A stretch of DNA of 64,000 nt, from positions 8,181,355-8,245,354 of the forward strand of contig JAQFVV010012434.1 of NCBI GenBank assembly GCA_028023455.1, in the 5' to 3' direction. The position numbers and the translations under genes were made by a program. Of the stretch, positions 24,691-34,849 are shown piece by piece (the stretch's first letter is position 1; the number at the start of each line of letters is the position of its first letter). The notes under the pieces are model-generated. The model saw nothing but the letters and a program-made list of their open reading frames with translations, had not been told where the DNA came from and did no database searches. This stretch comes from Epiperipatus broadwayi. Its lineage: Eukaryota; Onychophora; Udeonychophora; Euonychophora; Peripatidae.

Positions 24691-25935
24691 AAAATAAAAT
24701 ACTTTGTAACCTGTAAACCAACATCACCTGCAAGTGATATAAAAAGAAATATGTAAATCAGAACTGCTTGTATCCCCTAGAATCATCACCTGTGAGTGAG
24801 ACAATTCATGTAATCTTATTGTATTTTATTATTTTCTTTTATTTATTTCATCATTTAAATTTTGGCTTTTATTACATTTATTTAAATTTTAACTTCTGCT
24901 TAGTGTCTCGATTTTGCTCATTATTAATTAGTTAACTATTAGTATTTAGTTATCATGAATCACAATCCAAATTTAATAATGTTGGTCAAGGTACACCTAT
25001 ATAGATATACTTTGAAATATGTCAATTTCCCATAGTCTCATGTTTTACTGATGTGCTACTGCTGGCACATGATTGAAGGAAGATGTTGTGGCCTCATAAA
25101 TGTCATCTGTAGAGTGGTAAGTCTTGGAGTGTGAATAAAGGAACTGGGGTGAGATTGGATTCAAGGTCTCAACAACCTCATCTTGATCAACCTTGGGATG
25201 ATTTACTAAAACTCTAGATTTTGTTAGGTGAATGTACAAATATGACCATTATAATATAGTATCTGCAAGCTTGAGAATATAATATAAAGATAGAAATAAT
25301 TTATAGACATATACAATTTAATTCTCATCTGAGATTATACTACTTAAAAATATATAACTGATCTTTAAATAGATCAAAATTATATTTATTATTTAAAATA
25401 TAAGGTTTTTTTATGTATCTGTTAAAAGTCTTATATTTGAAATGAGATGAATGAAAAATAGATATTCATAAATTAATCTTATATGTTGCATCACAAGAGA
25501 AAAATTATTTCATCATAATCTGTATTAAGAACATACTTTTTTTTTATATAAATCTAAAATGTATTGCTTACATCTTTTAATCTAATTTTAAACCTAATTA
25601 TGTCTGTTAATAATGTAACTTAAATTGCAGATGTCAAATTTTCTATATTAACATTTTTGACATCATCCACTTTAGATAAAAATATTAATGATTAATATTA
25701 ATCGTTCATCAGGCTAGAAATTATCATATTATTCCTAACCCAGATTATTAAACATAAACATATACAATAATTCATTTTCATCTCTTTTTCACCACATGTA
25801 ATCTCTTTTTAGATATATTTAAAATCCAAATTTCATATCCCATACATTCTAGAAACTATGAATAAAAATATTTGAAAAAATTATAAAGAAACTGGTGTCA
25901 AAGTTTTGAGTGCTAAAAGTGTGACACAAAACTGT
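22023..25935. other. AT-rich region with small repeats, no recognised gene
   Basis: Contents: a palindromic TA tract at 22079-22100; a repeated CAATAAATACATGCATATAT near 22270 and 22319; two copies of TTTTAAGGG...CCCATTCTTTA near 24036 and 24096; three CATCAC...GTGA motifs at about 24603-24798; and palindromic TA tracts at 24615-24695. A slightly less AT-rich patch at 22910-23045 has no open frame that I can assign. Confidence 0.45.
24603..24798. repeat. Three small palindromic motifs and two palindromic TA tracts
   Basis: ATCACTTGTGAGTGAT, ATCACCTGCAAGTGAT and ATCACCTGTGAGTGAG occur at about 24605, 24726 and 24784. Between them, (TA)n tracts are bounded by GTGATAT/ATATCAC (24615-24642) and ATTTTTGATAT/ATATCAAAAAT (24644-24695). 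Confidence 0.7.
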
Positions 25936-26116
25936 AATAAATGATACTTCTACTCCTACTACTCCTCCTACTCATACTCCTCCTCCTACTCCTCCTACTC
26001 CTCTTCTTCCTAGTCCCACTCCTCCTCCTCCTCCTACTACTACTACTACCACCACCACCACACCCACCACCACCATCACTACCACTACTACTACCACCAC
26101 TACTACCACTACTACT
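25936..26116. repeat. CTC/CTA/CCA trinucleotide tract
   Basis: About 180 bases of interrupted pyrimidine-rich triplets (CTCCTACTC, then CTACTACTA, then CCACCACCA). Open frames on both strands here are low-complexity Leu/Pro or Ser/Arg/Gly sequence and are not genes. Confidence 0.85.
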
Positions 26117-26459
26117 GAGTAAATAATAAAGATATATATATAATCTTGTGACCTGAATCAATTAAATATTGCTTGTACTAAATAAAATTAATATTGAACT
26201 TTTTTTTAATCTTTTTCAGATGATGACTTTATCCATATTTTTTAAGAATATGTAATATGATGAAAACTTTGTCTAAAAAATAAATATATTATTGATAATA
26301 TTAAATCTGAAAACGTTTCAGTGATGTTGTTTATTTGTAAGACGATCAATCAGTTGTTATTTTTTCAAATATTTTATTGTTTATATAAAAAGATTTTAAT
26401 TGTAGTATAAAAAGTTGCATTTTATCATAAATATCTTAAACACATTATCACTTGAAAAA
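26117..26459. other. AT-rich sequence 3' of the receptor gene
   Basis: Nothing recognised apart from a possible polyadenylation signal for the receptor. Confidence 0.4.
26373..26378 (-). terminator. Possible AATAAA polyadenylation signal of the receptor gene
   Basis: The minus strand reads AATAAA about 80 bases past the receptor stop codon. The hexamer is common by chance in such AT-rich DNA. Confidence 0.3.
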
Positions 26460-27428
26460 TTATTCTCTTGATTTTAATAAACACGTAGAAATCTTAGAAC
26501 ATCCAAAAACTGTTTTTATAACTTCTCTGAATTTTAAGTTAAGTATCATATAGGAATAAAAATAAAGAAATAAACATATTTTTAAAACGAAGGATTCTGT
26601 TATTTTAAAATATCGATAATGCTCCGCGGTTCCATGGTTATATTTAATTAAAACAGTGAAGGTGGTTGCGCAAGTAACGAATAAAAATATAATTACCATT
26701 GTTTTAGTTATAAAAAGAAATAAAAGATTTCTCTCAGCATTTCGAATTATTATATTGTTAGTAGAATATTTATTAAACTGGGAAAGAACGAATTTAAATC
26801 TTATTATTATTTTAATGTAGAATAACAACATAAACAACAGCGGTAAAAAAATAAAAGCAAAGTATCTGATGTATTCGTAAAACATCATTATAAGTTTGAT
26901 GTTGTCCTGCATAAATTTATGACAATTTGAATCAAAACCAGGTGGATGAAGAAAATGTTCAAAGTGAAAAAATAAATATGGTGAATGAAATAAAAAGGAG
27001 CCTAACCACAAGATTGTCATAGCAATTATGGAGCGTTTTGCAATGTTTTTCTTGCGGGCACAATTTGATTTGCAAACTGCAGTATAATGGTTAAATGTTA
27101 TAAAGGTGGCACTTACAAAAGCAACTGCTAATCCAGTTTCTCGAATATAATTTGCTGCATAATGTAATAAACAATAAAATTTTTTAATTAAAAATAAATA
27201 CAAACAATAGGTTATATCTCCAGTACTAATGCAAAATGCCCCAAGTGCAAAGGACAAAACAAATGGAGATGAGGTCTTGTATTTGAGTTGAGAAGACGAA
27301 TAAGTAATACATAATATTAAATCACAAAGTAATGACTTAAATGACAAGATCGTCCAAACTACTATCAGCGTAAAATCTTCATTTTTTATTAAACCAAAGG
27401 AATTAGTTGAATTATTATGATTGGTCAT
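26460..27428 (-). CDS. Divergent class A-like seven-transmembrane receptor
   Basis: An intronless 322-residue frame. The frame stays open 51 codons further upstream but has no ATG at its far end (27581 is GTG), and that part lies in a repeat. I start at the ATG at 27428, giving an N-terminus with two N-glycosylation sequons at Asn5 and Asn6 (NNS, NST). Seven hydrophobic segments fall at about 19-43, 55-79, 93-118, 133-155, 184-210, 234-260 and 279-298. Family landmarks are Asn-His-Tyr at 113-115 where DRY is expected, Trp141 in TM4, Cys86 and Cys169 as a likely TM3-loop 2 disulfide, Pro196 in TM5, Tyr293 of a changed NPxxY (YFYSY), then a helix-8-like LKFREVIKTVFGC with Cys310. The TM2 aspartate and TM6 proline are missing. 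It is probably a plasma-membrane receptor; its ligand is unknown. Atypical signalling or early decay is possible. Confidence 0.7.
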   Translation of the reverse strand: MTNHNNSTNSFGLIKNEDFTLIVVWTILSFKSLLCDLILCITYSSSQLKYKTSSPFVLSFALGAFCISTGDITYCLYLFLIKKFYCLLHYAANYIRETGLAVAFVSATFITFNHYTAVCKSNCARKKNIAKRSIIAMTILWLGSFLFHSPYLFFHFEHFLHPPGFDSNCHKFMQDNIKLIMMFYEYIRYFAFIFLPLLFMLLFYIKIIIRFKFVLSQFNKYSTNNIIIRNAERNLLFLFITKTMVIIFLFVTCATTFTVLIKYNHGTAEHYRYFKITESFVLKICLFLYFYSYMILNLKFREVIKTVFGCSKISTCLLKSRE

Positions 27429-27544
27429 TTCAAATTTTGCTAGTATAAAAACAATCAAATATATCCGATAACTCTGGAAAAAAAAATAAAGAAAAAGATT
27501 CATAAATTTCAATAAAAGCACCAGAGATAGACTAAATGTGTATA

Positions 27545-27995
27545 TACTAAAGCAGGCAAGACTCTCTATACATATTGCCACTCAGTGCAAGCCAGAGTAA
27601 TCAATGGATGCCAGAAGACTTGTGCATAAAATCCCCATCTAATGCCTACTCATCCAATATCCACAGACTAGTTTCTGGCTTGTGTCCTTCATCAGTGAGG
27701 AGCCTTGGATCTGAGAGCACTGCACCTAGATCTTAGGCCACAAGCCAGAAACTAGATTGTGGATATTGGATGAGTAGGCATTAGATGGGGATTTTATGCA
27801 CAAGTCTTCTGACATCCATTGATTACTCTGGCTTGCACTGAATGGCAATAAGTATAGCCATAAGCCAGAAACTAAACTGGGGATATTGGATGAGTAGGCA
27901 TTAGATGGGGATTTTATGCACAAACCTTCTGGCATCCATTGATTACTCTAGCTTGCACTGAGTGGCAATAGCTATAGAGAGTTTTGCCTGTTTTA
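27545..27995. repeat. PLE-terminus-like repeats, one inverted and two direct
   Basis: A unit of about 130 bases occurs once on the minus strand (27550-27690) and twice on the plus strand (about 27732-27858 and 27859-27995). Shared blocks are AAGCCAGAAACTA, GGATATTGGATGAGTAGGCA, TTAGATGGGGATTTTATGCA and TGATTACTCTGGCTTGCACT. On the minus strand CTGATGA and GAAAC flank a short GC stem at 27695-27671, a layout seen at other PLE ends in this window. These look like PLE terminal repeats lying just upstream of the receptor gene. Confidence 0.6.
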
Positions 27996-29263
27996 ATAAC
28001 AGTTATGAGCAAGCTTAAGAAATGGTGGTCGTGTGATATATACTAAAGCCATAAATATACGTGTGTGTGCATATGGGTAACAATATAATATATAATAAAT
28101 GGAAAATAGATTAATACGTATTAACCTTATCAATATATTAGCTAAAGCTATTTTTTGAATTTTTTTATATTTTCCATCTTTAATGGATGCAACCCTGCAT
28201 TAAATCGAATATATAAGGCATAAATTATTTGTTTATTAGATAATGCACGTGATGCCACCAGAATAATCAATTGTCAAACTGCTATTTGTTAACTTTTTAA
28301 TAAAGACTAGTTTTTTTTTTTCATTTTTCTCTTTTTAGCATCTTTTTCTATAATAAAAATTTAATATATCAACCAAATAAAAACCATTTGTGATAACTAT
28401 GAAAGTGATTATATATATATACGTATATATATATAATAACTTGAAGGATCATTTCTGTAATTTGATAACTGAGATTTAACTAAGCTCTCTCTTGTTGCAA
28501 TATATTTTCTAATATTCTTAAATGATACTTTGATCCTTTCACATATATAAAGCCACAAACATGTATTAAAATAATTTTATATGTGCTATTATTTAAAGAC
28601 TGTCTACCAACGATTTTTGCTGTTTTAAAAAAACATCTAGTAATTTTAAAAAGAACTGTATAGTCCATTCTGAATTTTTAAAAATAAAACAATTATCGTA
28701 TTGATAACTTTTTAAACATATGGTATAAATATCAGGTTTTATAATATATATATATTTTATATAAGGTTTTAGAATATGTGAATAATTTTTAAAAATAGCG
28801 TAAGGTTAGTAAATAATTGTTCATATATGTTTTGTGATAAATATTTCAGGATCTTTTACAAAAAAAAAATTATTATTACCGGGAGCTTTGATATCACTTT
28901 ATGTATATGGAAAAATCAAAAAGTAACAAAAAAGGATACTAAAGAATGCTATATAACAAATTTAATTAATTAAATTATATGAGTGATCATTGTATGTCTA
29001 ATTTTTATGATCCTGATTATATGTCATGGTAATTTTTATTTAAAGATATTTTAATCTTAAGACAGATAAAAGTGCTAAGAAGGAAAAAATTAAACATGGA
29101 TTTAACAAACGGTGCAAAAAATTACTAAATAATTTTGACATATACTTATTTAAAGTTCTTATGCATTATATTATAAATAATCTTATTTTTTAAAATAATA
29201 TAGTACTATGTCTATTTATAATAAACGTTATATAAAAAATTAAAAATGAACTGAATACTTGAA
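27996..29263. other. AT-rich sequence without a recognised gene
   Basis: Only short TA tracts (about 28412-28435 and 28744-28762) and homopolymers. The short minus-strand frame at 28480-28668 has no domain signature. Confidence 0.45.
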
Positions 29264-29350
29264 ATGAAACAGAACGGCCGAGGGTGGTGCAAACGGTGCT
29301 ACGGCACGAAGTCCGCATTTATCAAGGCCCCGCGGCTGCATGATCTAGCT
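29264..29350. other. Isolated GC-rich patch
   Basis: About 85 bases with far higher G+C than the surroundings, including GGCCGAGGGTGGTGC and AAGGCCCCGCGGCTGC. It is open on the plus strand with CKRC-type cysteines. It could be a fragment of an exon or of another element. I cannot name it. Confidence 0.35.
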
Positions 29351-29581
29351 TGCTATAATAATCAAAAAATAACGTGTTTATTACTTGCTAAACGTAATTG
29401 TTTCCCTTTTCCCCCTCTGTCAAAATTCTGTAATTTGAAGACTGTATGACATCGAAGTAATACAATTGTAGAAGCATTGATTGTTCGGTAATGTAGATTT
29501 TTCAACTATGTACAATGTGTATATTTAAATATTTATCTGAAGGTCTGTAATGATGGTATATTATAAGATGTGATATGTATT

Positions 29582-30115
29582 ATGTTGGACTATTCCCATC
29601 ATTTATGAGTGAATGCTGAATGCATAATGTAAACAACTTGTTAGTAATAACACACAAATAGACAATACAGGTAGTGATTACACAACGTTTTGAGTAATAT
29701 TATCCTCCACTCTTCTTCAGGTATTGCTGGCCTATATGCACAGTGAAAATATTCACTTAGAAGTTGAACTCAGCACCTTTAGATTTTTGAATATTGAATT
29801 TAAGGCAAATGCTCTACCAACTGAGCTATTCTGTCATCAGTTGGTAGAGCATTTGCCTTAAATTCAATATTCAGGAATCTAAAGTGCTGAGTTCGGCTTC
29901 TAAGTGAATATTGTCACTGTGCATATAGGCCAGCAACACAGGAAGAAGAGTGGAGAATAATACTACCCAAAATGTTGTGTAATTACTAACATGTATTGTC
30001 TATTTGTGTGTTATTACTAACAAGTTGTTTGTATTTGAAAAGTTTAAATAAAATTTAAAATTTTTCTATACTTTCAACATTCACTCATAAATGAAGGAAA
30101 TAGTCCAACATATCG
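29582..30115. mobile_element. Inverted pair of tRNA-headed SINEs with a PLE-like tail
   Basis: Two arms of about 250 bases meet head to head near 29830. The left arm reads on the minus strand and the right on the plus. Each contains a tRNA-like head with an A box (TAGCTCAGTTGGTAGAGC, 29829-29812 minus; the right arm lacks its first bases) and a B box (GAGTTCAACTT or GAGTTCGGCTTC). Downstream on the same strand come GCATATAGGCCAGCAA, then CTGAAGAAGAGT...ACTCAAAACGTTGTG, and a shared tail with TATTGTCTATTTGTGTGTTA. The tail motif matches the layout of the PLE ends near 34.77 kb. I infer a Pol III-transcribed SINE with a PLE-derived tail. Confidence 0.55.
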
Positions 30116-31001
30116 CAACGTATATTTAAATATTTCACAATATTTAGATTATGTTAATGTGAAATCAGTATTGGTCAAGATTATTTTATTTTATTTTTTT
30201 CTCAATAATGGTCAAGATTATTTTCCTGTTAGCAGTTTTATCTATTGAATCATAATTCGCAAAAAAGAATAAATTACAAAGATGTTTATTAACAAATTCG
30301 AATAAAAAAATTCAAGGAAATAAAAAATATATTTTTTGCATTGTATCTATTTTATTTTGTCTTTTCAAATATTCATACAATAAAATTGAGCCAAGACGTA
30401 TTTGTAATTTATAAATAATCATAAATAAAATAATTATTTATACATTATAAGTATTCATTTGTGCAATTTTATTCTGTCTAGACAAAGTAAAATATATATT
30501 ATGCAATAAATTATATGTTATTTTCTTGAATGTTTTTTTTAAACAAATTCTCATACAAAACAAATAAAAAATATAGCGAGTAGAATTGTTCTTGATTTGA
30601 TTAATAATAATTGTAAAGCAATATGTCTATATCTACAAAGAAAATACTTTTTTAAAAATATCTAAGTAATTTTATCATGAGTAATTTACCCCTTTCATGC
30701 AAACTGACTCGGTGCCTTTTTTTTCTGGGATGGGGTCTGATTGAATAATAATACATCTCTATTTTAATAAAAACCTTATTTATATTGGTACAGATATTAT
30801 AGACTATTTTTGAAATATATATTATGGAGAATCTTCCTTAATACAAATGTAATAAAATTCAAGCAGACATATATAGCTATGGAATACAATTATCCAATGA
30901 ATAAAAACATTATCAATTCTATTTAGCTTAATGTATCTTTGGTGCTGAACACCATAATCATAGCCATTCTTACTAGCACCAAATATTGCTTTAAGAACAA
31001 A
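30116..31001. other. AT-rich spacer
   Basis: No supported feature. Confidence 0.45.
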
Positions 31002-32018
31002 CATATAAATATAATTTATCCAAACTTCAAACACTTTTAGCAAACTTTATTTGTACATACACCTACATTTCGACTGACCTGCAGTCTTCTTCAGAGCTAT
31101 GATATAATGAACAAAATAAAAAAACAACTATATAATAACACCATAAAAATTTTTTTAAACAATAAATATATATATATATATTAAAAACCTGAAATAAATA
31201 ATCAAACCCAAATAAAACAATTAATATAAAATAAAATGTACTACATAAATGAAAAATAAATATAAATTATACATGTGTATTCTTAACTTTATACATATAT
31301 ACATTCAAGGACAACTATTAATCTAAATATTATCTATTTTATTATTATTAACAATCTACTAATTATCTGTATTCTTCATAAACTTAAACTTTATGATTAG
31401 TATCTAAAATTCTTTTAATTTTAAATCATATTTATTATTTTCTTACTCATTCTTCTTTTAAAATTAATATTTTATATTTATTATTGCTGAATATTTAAAA
31501 CCTATAAACTTTATAATCTTTACACTTACTAAGGCTATTCTGATCTTCAAAATAAAATAATGAAAAATCGTTTTTTTTTCAAAAAATTATCTTATACCCT
31601 AGCTCCCTCTATTACATATTATTTAAACTAAATATATATCCCCTACAACTCTTTATTTATATATATATATTTTACACTTTAACTTTTATTATATAATACT
31701 CATAAATTTATATTATGCTTCTTTATATGTTTTTATATATATAAACCCTACAACTTTATTTACATATATATTTTTTTATTTTATATATTTTAACTTTTAT
31801 CATTATTTTTATATAATTCTTATAAAAAAATTTTTTTATACTGTTTTATATGTAAATATTATGCTAAGTTTATTAATTTATTTATTTATTATTATTTAAT
31901 ATCTGTAAATATACCCAAATTTATATTCGTATTTAACCTAACCATTTTTTATCATCCCCAACTTATTTATTAACAATTATCTCTTTACATATTTACCTCT
32001 ATATATCTTATTTAATAA

Positions 32019-32918
32019 CTAAACCAATCTCATCCTAATCCCAGAATCTCTATTAAATTCTGGTTTTATCTTTCTTATTAATATAGCTTCTTTTATTTTC
32101 CTTTCTTTAATACTTTTTGTATATAACTTCATTTTTATTGAACTTTGTGTAAATTTGTGTCCTGTTTCTTTTGTATGTATATATATTGGTGATTTATTAT
32201 CTGCCATATGTTGTTTTAGTCTTGTTTTTATAGAATTTTTTGTTTCTCCCACATATTTGTTATCAATCCCACTATCTAGACATTGTTTGCATTTTATCAC
32301 ATATACTCCATTAATTATTTCTTTATTATCTTTATTATATCCTATGTATTTGTTATCTATCAAATTTAATAGGTTTTCTCTTTTTTTATTAACTATTTTT
32401 GTATTAATTATTCTTTTGTATCTTTTATTAATCTTCTTTATAATTTTGTTAAATTTATTCACTATGATATTATTATTTGTTTTTATTCCTATATATCTAT
32501 CTTCACCTTTCTTTTTTCCTTCACTCTTTTCATTTTTATTTATCTTATATTCTATTTTTCCAATACTTCTTTTAATTATATATACAGGGAAACCATTCAT
32601 TTTTAATTCATTGATTATTAAATCTTTTTGTATATTATAATCTTCTTTCCTTGAACAATACATTGCAGCTCTGTATATTCTTGAATATATACAACTAATT
32701 TTATATTTCCTATCAATGTTGGAAAACCAATTTGTTATTTTGTTAGCAATATTATTCTTTTTATAAACACTTGTCTCAATACACCATTTTTTATCTATCA
32801 ATTTCTTTTGAAACATTATATCCAGATATGCAATTTTATTATTCTCTTCCTTCTCAACTGTAAATTTTATATTCTCTTCTATTTTATTAATATCATTAAT
32901 AAACCAGCTTATTTGTCT
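32019..32918 (-). CDS. PLE RT thumb plus GIY-YIG endonuclease, 5'-truncated
   Basis: An open frame of 299 codons from the palindrome centre to the stop; the first Met is at 32816. The start encodes the end of a PLE reverse transcriptase: SWFINDINKIEENIKFTVEK, then IAYLDIMFQKK, matching the family's segment before the thumb. From about 100 residues before the C-terminus comes the GIY-YIG nuclease: NGVYVIKCKQC, KYVGETKNSIKTRLKQHM and HTKETGHKF, with GVY and YVG as the namesake motifs, the following Arg, and the Cys pair typical of PLEs. The nuclease would nick target DNA for target-primed reverse transcription. The RT catalytic palm is missing, so it cannot mobilise alone. Confidence 0.7.
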   Translation of the reverse strand, partial: RQISWFINDINKIEENIKFTVEKEENNKIAYLDIMFQKKLIDKKWCIETSVYKKNNIANKITNWFSNIDRKYKISCIYSRIYRAAMYCSRKEDYNIQKDLIINELKMNGFPVYIIKRSIGKIEYKINKNEKSEGKKKGEDRYIGIKTNNNIIVNKFNKIIKKINKRYKRIINTKIVNKKRENLLNLIDNKYIGYNKDNKEIINGVYVIKCKQCLDSGIDNKYVGETKNSIKTRLKQHMADNKSPIYIHTKETGHKFTQSSIKMKLYTKSIKERKIKEAILIRKIKPEFNRDSGIRMRLV

Positions 32919-32939
32919 TTTTTATTTTTAATAAAAGCC

Positions 32940-33800
32940 AAAGACAAATAAGCTGGTTTATTAATGATATTAATAAAATAGAAGAGAATATAAAATTTAC
33001 AGTTGAGAAGGAAGAGAATAATAAAATTGCATATCTGGATATAATGTTTCAAAAGAAATTGATAGATAAAAAATGGTGTATTGAGACAAGTGTTTATAAA
33101 AAATAATATTGGTAACAAAATAACAAATTGGTTTTCCAACATTGATAGGAAATATAAAATTAGTTGTATATATTCAAGAATACAGAACTCAATGTATTGT
33201 TCAAGGAAAGAAGATTATAATATACAAAAAGATTTAATAATCAATGAATTAAAAATGAATGGATTTCCTATATATATAATTAAAGAAGTATTGAAAAATA
33301 GAATATAAGATAAATAAAAATGAAAGGAGTGAAGGAAAAAAGAAAGTGAAGATAGATATATAGGAATAAAAACAAATAATAATATCATAGTGAATAAATT
33401 TAACAAAATTATAAAGAAGATTAATAAAAGATACAAAGAATAATTAATACAAAAATAGTTAATAAAAGAAAACCTATTAAATTTGATAGATAACAAATAC
33501 AAAGGATATAATAAAGATAATAAAGAAATAATTAATGGAGTATATGTGATAAAATGCAAACAATGTCTAGATAATGGGATTGATAACAAATATATGGGAG
33601 AAACAAAAAATTCTATAAAAACAAGATTAAAACAACATATGTCAGATAATAAATCACCAATATATATACATACAAAAGAAACAGGACACAAATTTACACA
33701 AAGTTCAATAAAAATGAAGTTATATACAAAAGTATTAAGGAAAGGAAAATAAAGAAGCTATATTAATAAGAAGATAAAACCAGAATTTAATAGAATTCTG
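32940..33800 (+). pseudogene. Right-arm copy of the PLE RT/GIY-YIG ORF, frameshifted
   Basis: The same protein as in the left arm, broken by single-base losses (for example near 33102 and 33344), a stop near 33306, and an altered 3' end near 33750. Recognisable pieces include INGVYVIKCKQCLDNG and KYMGETKNSIKTRLKQHM. It has decayed further than its partner. Confidence 0.75.
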
Positions 33801-34756
33801 GAATTAGGATGAGATTGGTTTAGTTATTAAATAAGATATATAGAGGTAAATATGTAAAGAGATAATTGTTAATAAATAAGTTGGGGATGATAAAAAATGG
33901 TTAGGTTAAATACGAATATAAATTTGGGTATATTTACAGATATTAAATAATAATAAATAAATAAATTAATAAACTTAGCATAATATTTACATATAAAACA
34001 GTATAAAATTTTTTTATAAGAATTATATAAAAATAATGATAAAAGTTAAAATATATAAAATAAAAAAATATATATGTAAATAAAGTTGTAGGGTTTATAT
34101 ATAAAAAAACATATAAAGAAGCATAATATAAATTTATGAGTATTATATAATAAAAGTTAAAGTGTAAAATATATATATATATATATATATAAAGAGTTGT
34201 AGGGGATATATATTTAGTTTAAATAATATGTAATAGAGGGAGCTAGGGTATAAGATAATTTTTTGAAAAAAAAAAACGATTTTTCATTATTTTATTTTGA
34301 AGATCAGAATAGCCTTAGTAAGTGTAAAGATTATAAAGTTTATAGGTTTTAAATATTCAGCAATAATAAATATAAAATATTAATTTTAAAAGAAGAATGA
34401 GTAAGAAAATAATAAATATGATTTAAAATTAAAAGAATTTTAGATACTAATCATAAAGTTTAAGTTTATGAAGAATACAGATAATTAGTAGATTGTTAAT
34501 AATAATAAAATAGATAATATTTAGATTAATAGTTGTCCTTGAATGTATATATATATAAAGTTAAGAATACACATGTATAATTTATATTTATTTTTCATTT
34601 ATGTAGTACATTTTATTTTATATTAATTGTTTTATTTGGGTTTGATTATTTATTTCAGGTTTTTAATATATATATATATATATTTTTATTGTTTAAAAAA
34701 ATTTTTATGGTGTTATTATATAGTTGTTTTTTTATTTTGTTCATTATATCATAGCT

Positions 34757-34784
34757 CTGAAGAAGACTGCAGGTCAGTCGAAAC
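34757..34784 (+). ncRNA. Hammerhead-like core at the PLE 3' terminus
   Basis: CTGAAGA, then A, then a perfect 5-bp stem GACTG/CAGTC with loop CAGGT, then GAAAC. This fits CUGANGA, stem II, GAAA of hammerhead ribozymes, which are known in PLE terminal repeats. One extra A precedes stem II, and I could not build a good stem I, so it may be a degenerate or non-cleaving form. The left arm carries the same at 31094-31067 (minus), with GAAAT instead of GAAAC. Confidence 0.4.
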
Positions 34785-34849
34785 GTAGGTGTATGTACAA
34801 ATAAAGTTTGCTAAAAGTGTTTGAAGTTTGGATAAATTATATTTATATG

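Larger units (their letters stand above)
31002..34849. mobile_element. 3.85 kb palindrome of two truncated Penelope-like elements
   Basis: Left arm 31002-32919 and right arm 32940-34849 are reverse complements apart from scattered substitutions and small indels, separated by about 20 bases. Each arm runs from the RT thumb region at the centre to a shared 3' terminus at the outside, so both copies are 5'-truncated at the same point and joined head to head. Inverted, truncated partners are a known arrangement for Penelope-like elements. An assembly foldback is a possible alternative, but the arms differ in sequence. Confidence 0.8.

Noticed and set aside
25913-26161. Ser/Arg/Gly-rich and Leu/Pro-rich frames on both strands
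   Set aside because: Products of a trinucleotide microsatellite; no start context or domain.
27429-27581. N-terminal extension of the receptor to 27581
   Set aside because: The far end is a GTG, not ATG, and lies in a PLE-type repeat. The ATG at 27428 gives a normal N-terminus with glycosylation sequons.
32155-32640. 161-codon plus-strand frame, and its counterpart at 33215-33691 on the minus strand
   Set aside because: Antisense shadows of the two PLE endonuclease frames in the palindrome.
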